From Candidatus Zhuqueibacterota bacterium (GTDB lineage Bacteria; SM23-31; B21-G16), in assembly GCA_003644825.1 (NCBI GenBank), contig QNDJ01000126.1:1-5987 (forward strand): a stretch of 5,987 nucleotides of DNA, read 5' to 3'. Under the pieces are notes generated by a model, which ran no database searches, had not been told where the DNA came from, and saw nothing but the letters and a program-made list of their open reading frames with translations. The position numbers and the translations under genes are program-made. Positions 1 through 5,987 of this stretch are shown here, one piece after another (the stretch's first letter is position 1; each line of letters starts with the position of its first letter).

Positions 1-806
1 ATACAAAAGCTGTTGTAGAAACCCTTTCCCAATTTATTTCTGATTGTGTTTCAAAATCGGGGTGTAAGAAGGGAATTATTGGTTTATCAGGTGGAGTAGA
101 TTCTACAGTTTCGACGTATCTCTCTGTTAAAGCTTTAGGTAAAGAAAATGTGATAACTGTAATAATGCCTTATAAAACCAGTAGTCCTGATAGTGAAATT
201 GATGCTGTTAAAATTTCTGAGCTTCTTGGCATAAAATATATCAAAGTGGATATAACTCCAATGGTTGATGAATATTTTAAACTATTTCCTGATGCTGATA
301 ATAACAGGAGAGGTAATAAAATGGCAAGAGAGAGAATGTCTATACTGTATGATATTTCCGCTAAAGAGAGAGGACTTGTAATTGGAACAAGTAATAAATC
401 TGAAATTTTGCTTGGGTATGGAACGATTTTTGGTGACCTTGCCTGTGGTATAAATCCACTTGGTGACCTTTATAAAACACAGATTTACCAGATTGCCAGA
501 GAACTCAATGTGCCTGAAGAAATAATATGTAAAAAACCGACAGCTGACCTCTGGCTTGGGCAATATGATGAAGATGAGATTGGCTTTAGGTATTCTGAGA
601 TTGATAGACTGCTGTATTATATGGTAGATAAAAAATATGATGAAAAAAAATTATTAGAAATTGGATTTAAGAAAAAGATGATTGATGAAATTAAATCAAG
701 AATTAAAAAGAATCACTTTAAAAGAATACCCCCATTAATTGCAAAAATTTCCGAAAGAACTATCGGGCATGAATTCAAATATATCTGGGACTGGAGCTCA
801 ACTTAA
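1..806 (+). CDS. nadE: NH3-dependent NAD+ synthetase, 5' end missing
   Basis: Catalyses the last step of NAD+ synthesis: ATP-dependent amidation of nicotinic acid adenine dinucleotide in the cytoplasm. The reading frame is open from base 3 and stops at 804-806, so 267 codons are visible. The family's P-loop SGGVDS lies at bases 87-104. Downstream are the conserved blocks GTSNKSE, GDLACGINPLGDLYKTQ, KKPTADLW and GQYDEDEIG, and the C-terminal block ISERTIGHEF. Stand-alone ammonia-dependent NadE proteins are about 250-280 residues, so probably only about ten residues lie outside the window. An N-terminal glutaminase domain, as in the long glutamine-dependent form, cannot be excluded. The internal ATG at 150 is not the start, because the P-loop is upstream of it. 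The stop codon directly abuts the rsmI start, which suggests cotranscription. Confidence 0.95.
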   Translation, partial: TKAVVETLSQFISDCVSKSGCKKGIIGLSGGVDSTVSTYLSVKALGKENVITVIMPYKTSSPDSEIDAVKISELLGIKYIKVDITPMVDEYFKLFPDADNNRRGNKMARERMSILYDISAKERGLVIGTSNKSEILLGYGTIFGDLACGINPLGDLYKTQIYQIARELNVPEEIICKKPTADLWLGQYDEDEIGFRYSEIDRLLYYMVDKKYDEKKLLEIGFKKKMIDEIKSRIKKNHFKRIPPLIAKISERTIGHEFKYIWDWSST

Positions 807-1535
807 ATGAATTATAATTATATGAGATATAGATTAGAACCTGAATCAGATGATAAAAAAGGAATATTATATATCGTTAGCACGCCTATTGGTAATCTTG
901 AAGATATTACTCTACGTGCAATTAGAGTTTTGAAAGAATCTGATATGATAGCAGCTGAAAATACAAGAACATCTAAGAAGCTTTTAAACCATTATGGAAT
1001 AAATACTCACCTTATAAGCTACAACCAGCATAATAAAAAAAGAAGAACAAAGCAAATTTTGAGTTTAATCTGTGAAGAAAGTAAAAATGTTTCTTTAATA
1101 TCTGAATCAGGAACCCCGGGTATTCTCGATCCAGGATTTTATTTAATAAGGGAGGCAATAAAAAACAGAGTGAAAATTGTTTCTATACCGGGGTGTTCAG
1201 CAATATTAGCAGGTCTTGTAATTTCTGGTTTTCCAATGAACAGATTTCTATTTGAAGGTTTTCTACCAACAAAAAAAGGAAGAAAGAAAAAAATTGAACA
1301 ATTAAGTAAAGAAGAAAGAACAATTGTATTATTCGAGTCTCCTCATAGATTAAAAAAGAGCTTGCAGGATATATTTGAAGTATTTGGTGAAAGAAAAATT
1401 GCTATTGCTCGAGAACTTACAAAAAAATTCGAAGAGGTGTTACACTTTAGTTTAAGAGAAGCTGTAGAATATTACAAGAATAGAGAAGTAAGAGGAGAAT
1501 TTGTATTGGTAATTGCTGGGGAGACATTTTCATAA
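807..1535 (+). CDS. rsmI: 16S rRNA (cytidine-1402-2'-O)-methyltransferase RsmI
   Basis: S-adenosylmethionine-dependent enzyme of the tetrapyrrole-methylase fold. RsmI methylates the 2'-O of C1402 in the 16S rRNA decoding centre. Diagnostic motifs are TPIGNLEDIT (residues 26-35), AAENTRTSKKLL (49-60), SGTPGILDPG (101-110), PGCSA (128-132), LFESPHR (175-181) and ARELTKKFEE (201-210). The 242-residue product ends just after the methylase domain (EFVLVIAGE). It therefore lacks the C-terminal extension of about 45 residues seen in the 286-residue E. coli protein; short forms are known in several phyla. The usual SDAGTP motif reads SESGTP here. The start at 807 follows the nadE stop with no gap and has GGAG at 793-796, ten bases upstream. 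ATG 822 lacks a ribosome binding site, but the first ~17 residues are poorly conserved, so the start is only fairly certain. Confidence 0.93.
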   Translation: MNYNYMRYRLEPESDDKKGILYIVSTPIGNLEDITLRAIRVLKESDMIAAENTRTSKKLLNHYGINTHLISYNQHNKKRRTKQILSLICEESKNVSLISESGTPGILDPGFYLIREAIKNRVKIVSIPGCSAILAGLVISGFPMNRFLFEGFLPTKKGRKKKIEQLSKEERTIVLFESPHRLKKSLQDIFEVFGERKIAIARELTKKFEEVLHFSLREAVEYYKNREVRGEFVLVIAGETFS

Positions 1536-1560
1536 AAATGTTCAGGAGATTGATGTAAAA

Positions 1561-2187
1561 TTGAAGATTAAGTTTATACCTGAAAGTATAGCCAGGCTTT
1601 ATCTTAAATCAATAGAACTGCCAGTGAGGTTTTTTACAAAGCTTGAGATTCATCCAAATTTTTTTACATTTCTGGGTCTTTTATTAGCGATAATTTCAGC
1701 GGTTTGCCTGTGTCTTGGAAAATTTTTATTAGCAGGGTTTCTTATTCTTATAGGAGGAACTTTTGATGTTATAGACGGAAAAGTTGCCAGAGCCACTGGT
1801 AGAGGGTCAAAATTTGGTGCTCTCTTCGATTCTACTCTTGATAGATACTCAGAAGTTTTTTTGTTTTTTGGTCTTGGCTTCTTCTTTGTAAGAAATGGAA
1901 TGTATGTTTCTTCTCTAATAACTTTTGTAGCTCTTGGTGGTTCTATGATGGTAAGTTATGTCCGAGCAAGGTCTGAAGGGTTAGGATTTCAATGTAAAAT
2001 CGGAATTATGCAAAGGCAGGAAAGAATAGTATATCTGGGATTTGGTTCAATGTTCAGCGGAATCAGTTTTTTAAAGTATTTTCCAATTATAGCTGTAATA
2101 TGGCTAATAGCTTTTTTTGCTAATTTAACATCCATTCAAAGAATATATTTTGTCTGGCAACAGGCTAAAAAAGGAGAAACTCCCTGA
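1561..2187 (+). CDS. CDP-alcohol phosphatidyltransferase, probable phosphatidylinositol-phosphate synthase
   Basis: Integral membrane enzyme that transfers a phosphatidyl group from CDP-diacylglycerol to an alcohol. From the TTG at 1561 it is 208 residues. The complete family signature D-x2-DG-x2-AR-x8-G-x3-D-x3-D is at residues 69-94 (D69, D72, G73, A76, R77, G86, D90, D94). An HPN..T motif precedes the first membrane helix at about 31-36. Hydrophobic segments lie near 36-50, 55-68, 97-110, 115-133, 155-170 and 173-190. The segments DSTLDRYSE (90-98) and SYVRARSEG (132-140), followed by QRQER (151-155), resemble actinobacterial phosphatidylinositol-phosphate synthases more than phosphatidylglycerophosphate synthases. 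Together with ino1 in the same operon, this points to inositol-1-phosphate as the acceptor; that substrate is inference. The TTG at 1561 has AGGAG at 1544-1548 (12-base spacing). The alternative TTG at 1513 overlaps rsmI and has a worse-placed ribosome binding site. Confidence 0.84.
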   Translation: MKIKFIPESIARLYLKSIELPVRFFTKLEIHPNFFTFLGLLLAIISAVCLCLGKFLLAGFLILIGGTFDVIDGKVARATGRGSKFGALFDSTLDRYSEVFLFFGLGFFFVRNGMYVSSLITFVALGGSMMVSYVRARSEGLGFQCKIGIMQRQERIVYLGFGSMFSGISFLKYFPIIAVIWLIAFFANLTSIQRIYFVWQQAKKGETP

Positions 2188-2217
2188 CTATAATTTTAAT
2201 TTTTGAGGATTAAACTT

Positions 2218-2580
2218 ATGCTAATACACATATTGAAGTCAAAGATTCATTTTGCAAGGATAACAGAATCAGTCCTTGAATATGATGGAAGTATTACTAT
2301 AGATAGAGATATTATGGATAAAGCTGGTATTTATCCTTATGAAAGGGTTCTTGTGTCCAATATGGAAAATGGTAATAGATTTGAAACCTATGTGATAGAA
2401 GGCAAAAGAGCTTCGGGAATTATATGCTTGAATGGTGCAGCTGCACGTTTAGGAACTATAGGTGATAGATTAACAATAATGGCTTTTTCAAATGTTGATG
2501 AAAATGAAGCAAGAAAAATAAAACCTAAAATAGTAATACTTAAAGAAAAAAATGAAATAAAATCAATAATTGGAGGTTAA
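2218..2580 (+). CDS. panD: Aspartate 1-decarboxylase (pyruvoyl-dependent)
   Basis: Cytoplasmic homotetrameric enzyme that decarboxylates L-aspartate to beta-alanine for pantothenate and coenzyme A synthesis. It is made as a proenzyme that cleaves itself between Gly24 and Ser25, turning the serine into a pyruvoyl cofactor. From ATG 2218 the product is 120 residues, and its key positions coincide with the E. coli numbering: K9, the YDGS cleavage site with G24-S25, R54, T57 and Y58 (NGNRFETY), and the NGAAA loop at 72-76. Length is normal for the family. The start is set by GAGG at 2205-2208, nine bases upstream, and by alignment with PanD N-termini (MLIHILKSKIH). An in-frame TTG at 2203 overlaps that ribosome binding site and is unlikely. 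The gene lies 30 bases after the phosphatidyltransferase and 2 bases before ino1. No other pantothenate gene is in view. Confidence 0.96.
   Translation: MLIHILKSKIHFARITESVLEYDGSITIDRDIMDKAGIYPYERVLVSNMENGNRFETYVIEGKRASGIICLNGAAARLGTIGDRLTIMAFSNVDENEARKIKPKIVILKEKNEIKSIIGG
2572..2576 (+). promoter_or_regulatory. Ribosome binding site GGAGG that fixes the TTG start of ino1
   Basis: GGAGG sits inside the last codons of panD, six bases before the TTG at 2583. The strength and spacing support TTG as the real start of ino1. They also suggest that translation of the two genes is coupled, because the ribosome finishing panD clears this site. Confidence 0.7.
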
Positions 2581-2582
2581 AA

Positions 2583-3899
2583 TTGATAGAAAAAGGATTA
2601 AAAATAGAAGAACCTGAGGGGAAACTGGGGATTCTTTTACCGGGGTTGGGTGCAGTTAGCACAACATTTATCGCTGGTGTTAATATGGTTAAAAAGGGTT
2701 TAAAAAAGCCTTTTGGATCTTTAACACAGATGGGAACTATAAGATTGGGAAAACGAAATGAAAATAGAGTTCCTAAAATAAAAGATTTTATTAAACTTGC
2801 AAATATTAACGACCTTGTTTTTGGTGGATGGGATATATTCTCGGATAATTGTTATCAGTCTGCATTAAAATCAGGTGTATTGAAAAAAGAAGATCTTGAA
2901 ACAGTTAAGGAAGAACTCGAGGTGATTAAACCCTGGAAGGCTGTATTTGATAAAACTTACGTTAAAAAGCTTGATGGAACAAATGTTAAGAAAGCTAAAA
3001 CAAAATTTGACCTTGCTCTTATGCTTATGGATGACATCAGTAAATTTAAAGAGGATAATAATATAAAAAGAATGGTAATGATATGGTGTGCCAGTACTGA
3101 GATTTTTATGGCTCCTCATCCTGTTCATAATGATATTGAGTCCTTTGAGAAGGGACTTAAGGAGAATGCATACGAAATCCCTTCAAGTATGATATATGCT
3201 TATGCTGCGATTAAATCAGGGATTCCTTTTGCGAATGGTGCTCCGAATTTAACTGTCGATATTCCTGCTCTTATTGAATTAGCAAAAGAAAAAGGCGTGC
3301 CAATCGGTGGGAAAGATTTTAAAACAGGGCAAACCCTAATGAAGACTATTATTGCACCCGGATTAAAGGCAAGGCTCATAGGTTTGAATGGATGGTTCTC
3401 CACAAATATTTTAGGTAATCGCGATGGAGAGGTTCTTGATGACCCTGAATCGTTTAAGACAAAAGAAGAAAGTAAACTGTCAGTTCTTGAGTATATACTT
3501 CAGCCTGATATGTATCCAGAACTGTATAATAATTTTTATCATAAAGTAAGGATAAATTATTATCCGCCAAGAGGTGATAATAAAGAAGGCTGGGATAATC
3601 TGGATATTTTTGGATGGCTTGGATATCCTATGCAGATTAAGATTGATTTTTTATGTAGAGACAGTATTCTTGCAGCTCCTATTGTTCTTGATCTTGCTTT
3701 ATTTATGGACCTTGCTCAGAGATGTAAAATGAAAGGTATTCAGGAATGGCTTTCATTCTATTTTAAAAGCCCTATGCATGCACCAGAAATTTATCCTGAG
3801 CACGACCTGTTCATTCAGCTTATGAAACTTAAAAATACATTAAGATACATTAAGGGGGAAGACTTAATAACCCATTTAGGTCTTGAGTATTATGATTGA
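2583..3899 (+). CDS. ino1: Inositol-3-phosphate synthase (myo-inositol-1-phosphate synthase)
   Basis: NAD+-dependent cytoplasmic isomerase that converts D-glucose-6-phosphate to 1D-myo-inositol-3-phosphate, the first committed step of inositol synthesis. The 438-residue product spans the whole family. A Rossmann-type dinucleotide loop (PGLGAVSTT, residues 20-28) is followed by FGGWDIF (80-86), ASTEI (170-174), ANGAPNLTVD (217-226), GKDFKTGQTLMKT (243-255), NGWFSTNILGNRDGEVLDD (269-287), KVRINYYPPR (321-330) and FLCRDSILAAP (356-366). The GKDFKTGQT and NILGNRDG blocks carry catalytic and NAD-binding residues. The version closely resembles the one in Bacteroides and is shorter than the eukaryotic enzyme (about 500-550 residues). 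It starts at TTG 2583 with GGAGG six bases upstream, 2 bases after panD. With the phosphatidyltransferase upstream it forms a likely inositol-phospholipid pathway. It appears to be the last gene before a 172-base gap. Confidence 0.95.
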   Translation: MIEKGLKIEEPEGKLGILLPGLGAVSTTFIAGVNMVKKGLKKPFGSLTQMGTIRLGKRNENRVPKIKDFIKLANINDLVFGGWDIFSDNCYQSALKSGVLKKEDLETVKEELEVIKPWKAVFDKTYVKKLDGTNVKKAKTKFDLALMLMDDISKFKEDNNIKRMVMIWCASTEIFMAPHPVHNDIESFEKGLKENAYEIPSSMIYAYAAIKSGIPFANGAPNLTVDIPALIELAKEKGVPIGGKDFKTGQTLMKTIIAPGLKARLIGLNGWFSTNILGNRDGEVLDDPESFKTKEESKLSVLEYILQPDMYPELYNNFYHKVRINYYPPRGDNKEGWDNLDIFGWLGYPMQIKIDFLCRDSILAAPIVLDLALFMDLAQRCKMKGIQEWLSFYFKSPMHAPEIYPEHDLFIQLMKLKNTLRYIKGEDLITHLGLEYYD

Positions 3900-3919
3900 T
3901 TAGTTTAACATAATATTTT

Positions 3920-4051
3920 AAAAAAAGTGGATGTCCAGAGAGAAAAATCTTTTGTTTTTTTTTGAAAAAGATATAATCTAAAAGAATTTAATAAAGTTAG
4001 CAGGATTACTCAATAATAACAGATAACGTTTTTTGGACAGCCACTTTTTTT
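3920..4051. repeat. 132-bp inverted-repeat element (MITE-like or long-loop hairpin)
   Basis: The left arm at 3920-3936 (AAAAAAAGTGGATGTCC) and the right arm at 4035-4051 (GGACAGCCACTTTTTTT) are inverted copies matching at 16 of 17 positions, with 98 bases between them and no ORF inside. TATTTT occurs directly outside both arms (3914-3919 and 4051-4056), which could be a target-site duplication if the element is taken as 3920-4050. The arm ends, read as GTGGCTGTCCAAAA, look like insertion-sequence terminal repeats; that is an impression, not a match. Alternatively, in a transcript running on from ino1 the arms would pair and end in a run of U, like a terminator with an unusually large loop. 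This is the main content of the 3900-4071 gap. The pairing is certain; its nature is not. Confidence 0.62.
3947..3977 (+). promoter_or_regulatory. Possible promoter: TATAAT box inside the inverted repeat
   Basis: A perfect -10 hexamer TATAAT is at 3972-3977, roughly 95 bases before the protease start. No good -35 box is seen: the hexamer at 17-base spacing is CTTTTG (3949-3954). A nine-T tract lies at 3955-3963. ATCTTTT (3947-3953) and AAAAGAT (3966-3972) could form a small hairpin overlapping the first base of the -10 box. Because the DNA is AT-rich, a chance TATAAT is quite possible. Position in the only sizeable gap favours a promoter for the downstream protease gene. Confidence 0.4.
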
Positions 4052-4059
4052 ATTTTTGA

Positions 4060-4065
4060 AGGAGG
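4060..4065 (+). promoter_or_regulatory. Strong ribosome binding site AGGAGG for the GTG-started protease
   Basis: AGGAGG at 4060-4065 lies six bases before GTG 4072 and only eight bases after the right arm of the inverted repeat. It decides the non-ATG start. The hydrophobic signal-like N-terminus that follows directly agrees with this choice. Confidence 0.75.
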
Positions 4066-4071
4066 AAATCG

Positions 4072-5670
4072 GTGAAAATTTTAAAAAGAAGTTTAATTAT
4101 TTTTATTTTAGTTTTATGTATAGAATTTCTATTTATTAAAGCATATAAGGTTAATGTTAAATGGGACCTGTTAAAGAAAATTTCTAAGGAATTGATGGAT
4201 AATTATGTAAGAAAGCTTGATGAAAGTGAACTCTTGAATAATGCAATAAGTGGAATGCTTAAAAACCTTGATCCATATACGAACTTTTATGACCCTGAAG
4301 AGACAGTTCTTCTGGAAAGCCTGATAAAAGGTGAATACGGTGGTATAGGGCTTACAGTGGATAAAAGGAATGGGAAAATCGTTGTGATTGCACCAATGGA
4401 AAATTCCCCTGCTTTTAGAGCAGGGATTCAACCAGGTGATTTTATTGTTAAAGTAAATGGGATAGATGTTGAAAATGAGAAAATAACCAGGGTTGTTTCC
4501 CTTGTCAGGGGAAAACCCGGAAAAAATGTTAAAATAACCATTCAAAGAGGACAGAACAGTAAAAATTTAATTGAGTTTAATCTTAAAACTGAAATTATTA
4601 AAGTAAAAGATATTCCTTTTTTCGGGATTCTTGATGAAGATATCGGATATATAAAAATAAGTCATTTTTCAAAAAATGCAGCAGGAGAGTTTAAAAAATC
4701 GTTGTATTCTTTAATTAAAAAGGATTTAAGAGGTTTAATTGTTGACCTGAGAGGGAATCCTGGTGGTTTACTTAATTCTGCAGTAAGAATATCGGATTTT
4801 CTTCTTCCAAGAGGAAGAATAATCGTCTTTACAAGAGGAAAAAAGAAAAAATATAATGTAAAGTATTACTCGAAGGAAAAGCCTCTACTTGATGATATAC
4901 CATTAGTTATAATTGTAGATAGTGGTAGTGCAAGTGCATCTGAAATAGTTGCTGGAGCAATTCAGGATAATGATAGGGGAGTGGTTATTGGGACAAAAAC
5001 TTTTGGCAAGGGGCTGGTTCAGACTATTTTTTATCCTGAGAAAAAAATGGCTTTTAAAATAACTACATCTGAATATTTTACTCCAAGTGGAAGATCAATC
5101 CACAAATACAACAATAAGCTTAATATTTCTGATTCTGATACATTCTTTACACATAATAATCGAATTATCATTTCGGGAGGGGGGATTGTTCCAGATATTT
5201 TATGTGATGAAGATACAACTGTAAAAAATATTGTATCTCTAATGAAAAAGGAATCAATTTTTCTAAAATTTGCAACTAAATATTTTTCTAAAGATAGCTT
5301 GATTATCAGACATATTCCACCTGAAAAAGAACTACTTGATAATTTTTATAGTTTTTTAGAATTAGAGAAATTTAAAATTCCTGTAGAAGGAATCAAAGAA
5401 ATTGAGTATATTAAAACCCTGCTTACTGATAATAAATATGAAGCTTTTCTGGATAGTGTTAAATCATATATTTATCTTAAGAATAAAAGTAAATTATATC
5501 GAATAAAGGGAAGTTTATACAAACATTTAAAGAAAACAATTATCGAAATTAATATAGGGGAAAATAATACTTACAAACATATTATTAATGATGACCCTAT
5601 AGTTAAAATAGCACTTGAAGTAGTTAAAGATAAATTTAAATATTATTCAATATTGAACCCTGAAAAATAA
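4072..5670 (+). CDS. C-terminal processing peptidase, S41 family, with PDZ domain
   Basis: Serine protease of the Prc/CtpA type that trims or degrades proteins from their C-terminal ends, acting outside the cytoplasmic membrane. It is 532 residues from GTG 4072. A basic N-terminus (MKILKR) and a hydrophobic stretch at about 7-23 form a signal or anchor segment with no clear cleavage site. A helical region follows, with the family motif LDPYTNFYDPEE (66-77). The PDZ domain covers about 84-165 (GGIGLTV at 90-96, AGIQPGD at 117-123). The S41 core runs about 185-345: RGNPGG (227-232), SASASEI (286-292) with catalytic Ser288, and TFGKG (310-314) with catalytic Lys313, plus Glu291 and Gln317 in the supporting positions. 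The 25-residue Ser-Lys spacing matches Prc. A lysine-rich tail of about 150 residues resembles the C-termini of Bacteroidetes-type S41 proteases. The substrate is unknown. It is separated from ino1 by the inverted repeat and probably has its own promoter. Confidence 0.93.
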   Translation: MKILKRSLIIFILVLCIEFLFIKAYKVNVKWDLLKKISKELMDNYVRKLDESELLNNAISGMLKNLDPYTNFYDPEETVLLESLIKGEYGGIGLTVDKRNGKIVVIAPMENSPAFRAGIQPGDFIVKVNGIDVENEKITRVVSLVRGKPGKNVKITIQRGQNSKNLIEFNLKTEIIKVKDIPFFGILDEDIGYIKISHFSKNAAGEFKKSLYSLIKKDLRGLIVDLRGNPGGLLNSAVRISDFLLPRGRIIVFTRGKKKKYNVKYYSKEKPLLDDIPLVIIVDSGSASASEIVAGAIQDNDRGVVIGTKTFGKGLVQTIFYPEKKMAFKITTSEYFTPSGRSIHKYNNKLNISDSDTFFTHNNRIIISGGGIVPDILCDEDTTVKNIVSLMKKESIFLKFATKYFSKDSLIIRHIPPEKELLDNFYSFLELEKFKIPVEGIKEIEYIKTLLTDNKYEAFLDSVKSYIYLKNKSKLYRIKGSLYKHLKKTIIEINIGENNTYKHIINDDPIVKIALEVVKDKFKYYSILNPEK

Positions 5671-5685
5671 TATAAGGTTTATGAA

Positions 5686-5987
5686 ATGAACTATTCAGTT
5701 TGTTGTGATTTTGATGGAACTATTTCCATTGGTGATGTAGGCAATAATCTTTTTAGAACTTTTTCTGCTATTCCTCTTGAAGGGATACTTAACGCCTGGA
5801 AAAACGGTAAAATAGATTCAAGAGAATGTTTAAAAAGGGAATGTGAACTTGTGACTGTAACAGAAGAACAGCTTATTAATTTTGCAGATAAGCAGAAGAT
5901 TGAGCCAACATTTAAAAAGTTTTATTTTTATTGTAAAGAGAAAAAATGGAATTTTCTTATTTTAAGTGATGGGCTGGAATTATATAT
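5686..5987 (+). CDS. HAD-superfamily phosphatase, MtnX/SerB-like, 3' end missing
   Basis: The first 100 residues of a haloacid dehalogenase-type hydrolase, expected to be a Mg2+-dependent phosphomonoesterase in the cytoplasm. Motif I is CDFDGT (residues 7-12), with Asp8 as the predicted nucleophile and Asp10 as the acid/base. Motif II is the LILSDGLELY block near the window end, with the Ser of LSDG in the expected place. The insert between them is helical and contains WKNGKIDSRECL, similar to the cap of the MtnX/phosphoserine-phosphatase-like subgroup. Motifs III and IV lie outside the window, so completeness and substrate cannot be judged. MtnX-like naming does not prove a methionine-salvage role. 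ATG 5686 has AAGG at 5674-5677, eight bases upstream; an ATG at 5681 meets a stop after one codon. The gene follows the protease by 15 bases, probably in the same transcript. Confidence 0.78.
   Translation, partial: MNYSVCCDFDGTISIGDVGNNLFRTFSAIPLEGILNAWKNGKIDSRECLKRECELVTVTEEQLINFADKQKIEPTFKKFYFYCKEKKWNFLILSDGLELY

Noticed and set aside
282-563. Minus-strand open frame opposite nadE
   Set aside because: It is a shadow of a well-conserved gene, with no recognisable domain. The same applies to minus-strand frames at 2871-3128, 3200-3403 (opposite ino1) and 4171-4545 (opposite the protease).
1513-1560. Upstream TTG start at 1513 for the phosphatidyltransferase, giving 16 extra residues and overlap with rsmI
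   Set aside because: The nearest AGGAG (1493-1497) is 15 bases away, the extra residues do not look like the family's N-terminus, and TTG 1561 has a better-placed site.
2203-2217. Upstream TTG start for panD
   Set aside because: It overlaps the GAGG ribosome binding site. Starting at ATG 2218 puts the cleavage site exactly at Gly24-Ser25, as in the family.
3937-4034. A small gene within the inverted-repeat loop
   Set aside because: No frame with a start, ribosome binding site and meaningful length; the sequence is low-complexity A/T.
5681-5689. ATG at 5681 as the start of the last gene
   Set aside because: It reads one further codon and then TGA; the HAD frame starts at ATG 5686.
1-5987. 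CRISPR array, tRNA or rRNA genes, transposase, defence or toxin-antitoxin system
   Set aside because: No direct-repeat array, tRNA-like cloverleaf or matching protein motifs were seen. Nearly the whole window is filled by conserved metabolic genes.

Overview
This is an AT-rich bacterial window with every gene on the + strand. It carries a tightly packed run of five housekeeping and lipid-precursor genes, one intergenic region containing a notable inverted repeat, and two further genes. The standard genetic code is used: TGA serves as a stop after two genes. Three of the seven genes appear to start with TTG or GTG. The inositol-3-phosphate synthase closely resembles the version known from Bacteroides, and the S41 protease has the long C-terminal tail common in Bacteroidetes-like proteins. 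This suggests an uncultured, low-GC bacterium of the FCB/Bacteroidetes neighbourhood or a nearby candidate phylum. That placement is inference; no rRNA or other phylogenetic marker is present.

Positions 1-3899 read as one probable operon: nadE (NAD synthetase, 5' end cut off), rsmI (16S rRNA C1402 2'-O-methyltransferase), a CDP-alcohol phosphatidyltransferase that looks like a phosphatidylinositol-phosphate synthase, panD (aspartate 1-decarboxylase) and ino1 (inositol-3-phosphate synthase). Gaps between these genes are 0, 25, 30 and 2 bases. The third and fifth genes would make inositol phosphate from glucose-6-phosphate and attach it to CDP-diacylglycerol, so the cell probably makes inositol phospholipids. 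nadE and panD supply NAD and the beta-alanine of coenzyme A; NAD is also the cofactor of Ino1.

Positions 3900-4071 hold no gene. They contain a 17-bp inverted repeat (16 of 17 positions pair) enclosing 98 bases, with a perfect TATAAT box inside and a possible 6-bp direct repeat outside. It could be a small non-autonomous insertion element (MITE-like), a long-loop terminator, or both, placed just upstream of the next ribosome binding site.

Positions 4072-5670 encode an exported or membrane-anchored C-terminal processing protease (S41 family, PDZ domain, Ser/Lys catalytic pair). From 5686 to the window end is the N-terminal half of a HAD-superfamily phosphatase of the MtnX/phosphoserine-phosphatase-like type.

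No clearly new defence or mobile system was found. The most interesting points are the inositol-lipid gene linkage, the inverted-repeat element with its embedded promoter, and the downstream HAD phosphatase as a possible but unproven partner.
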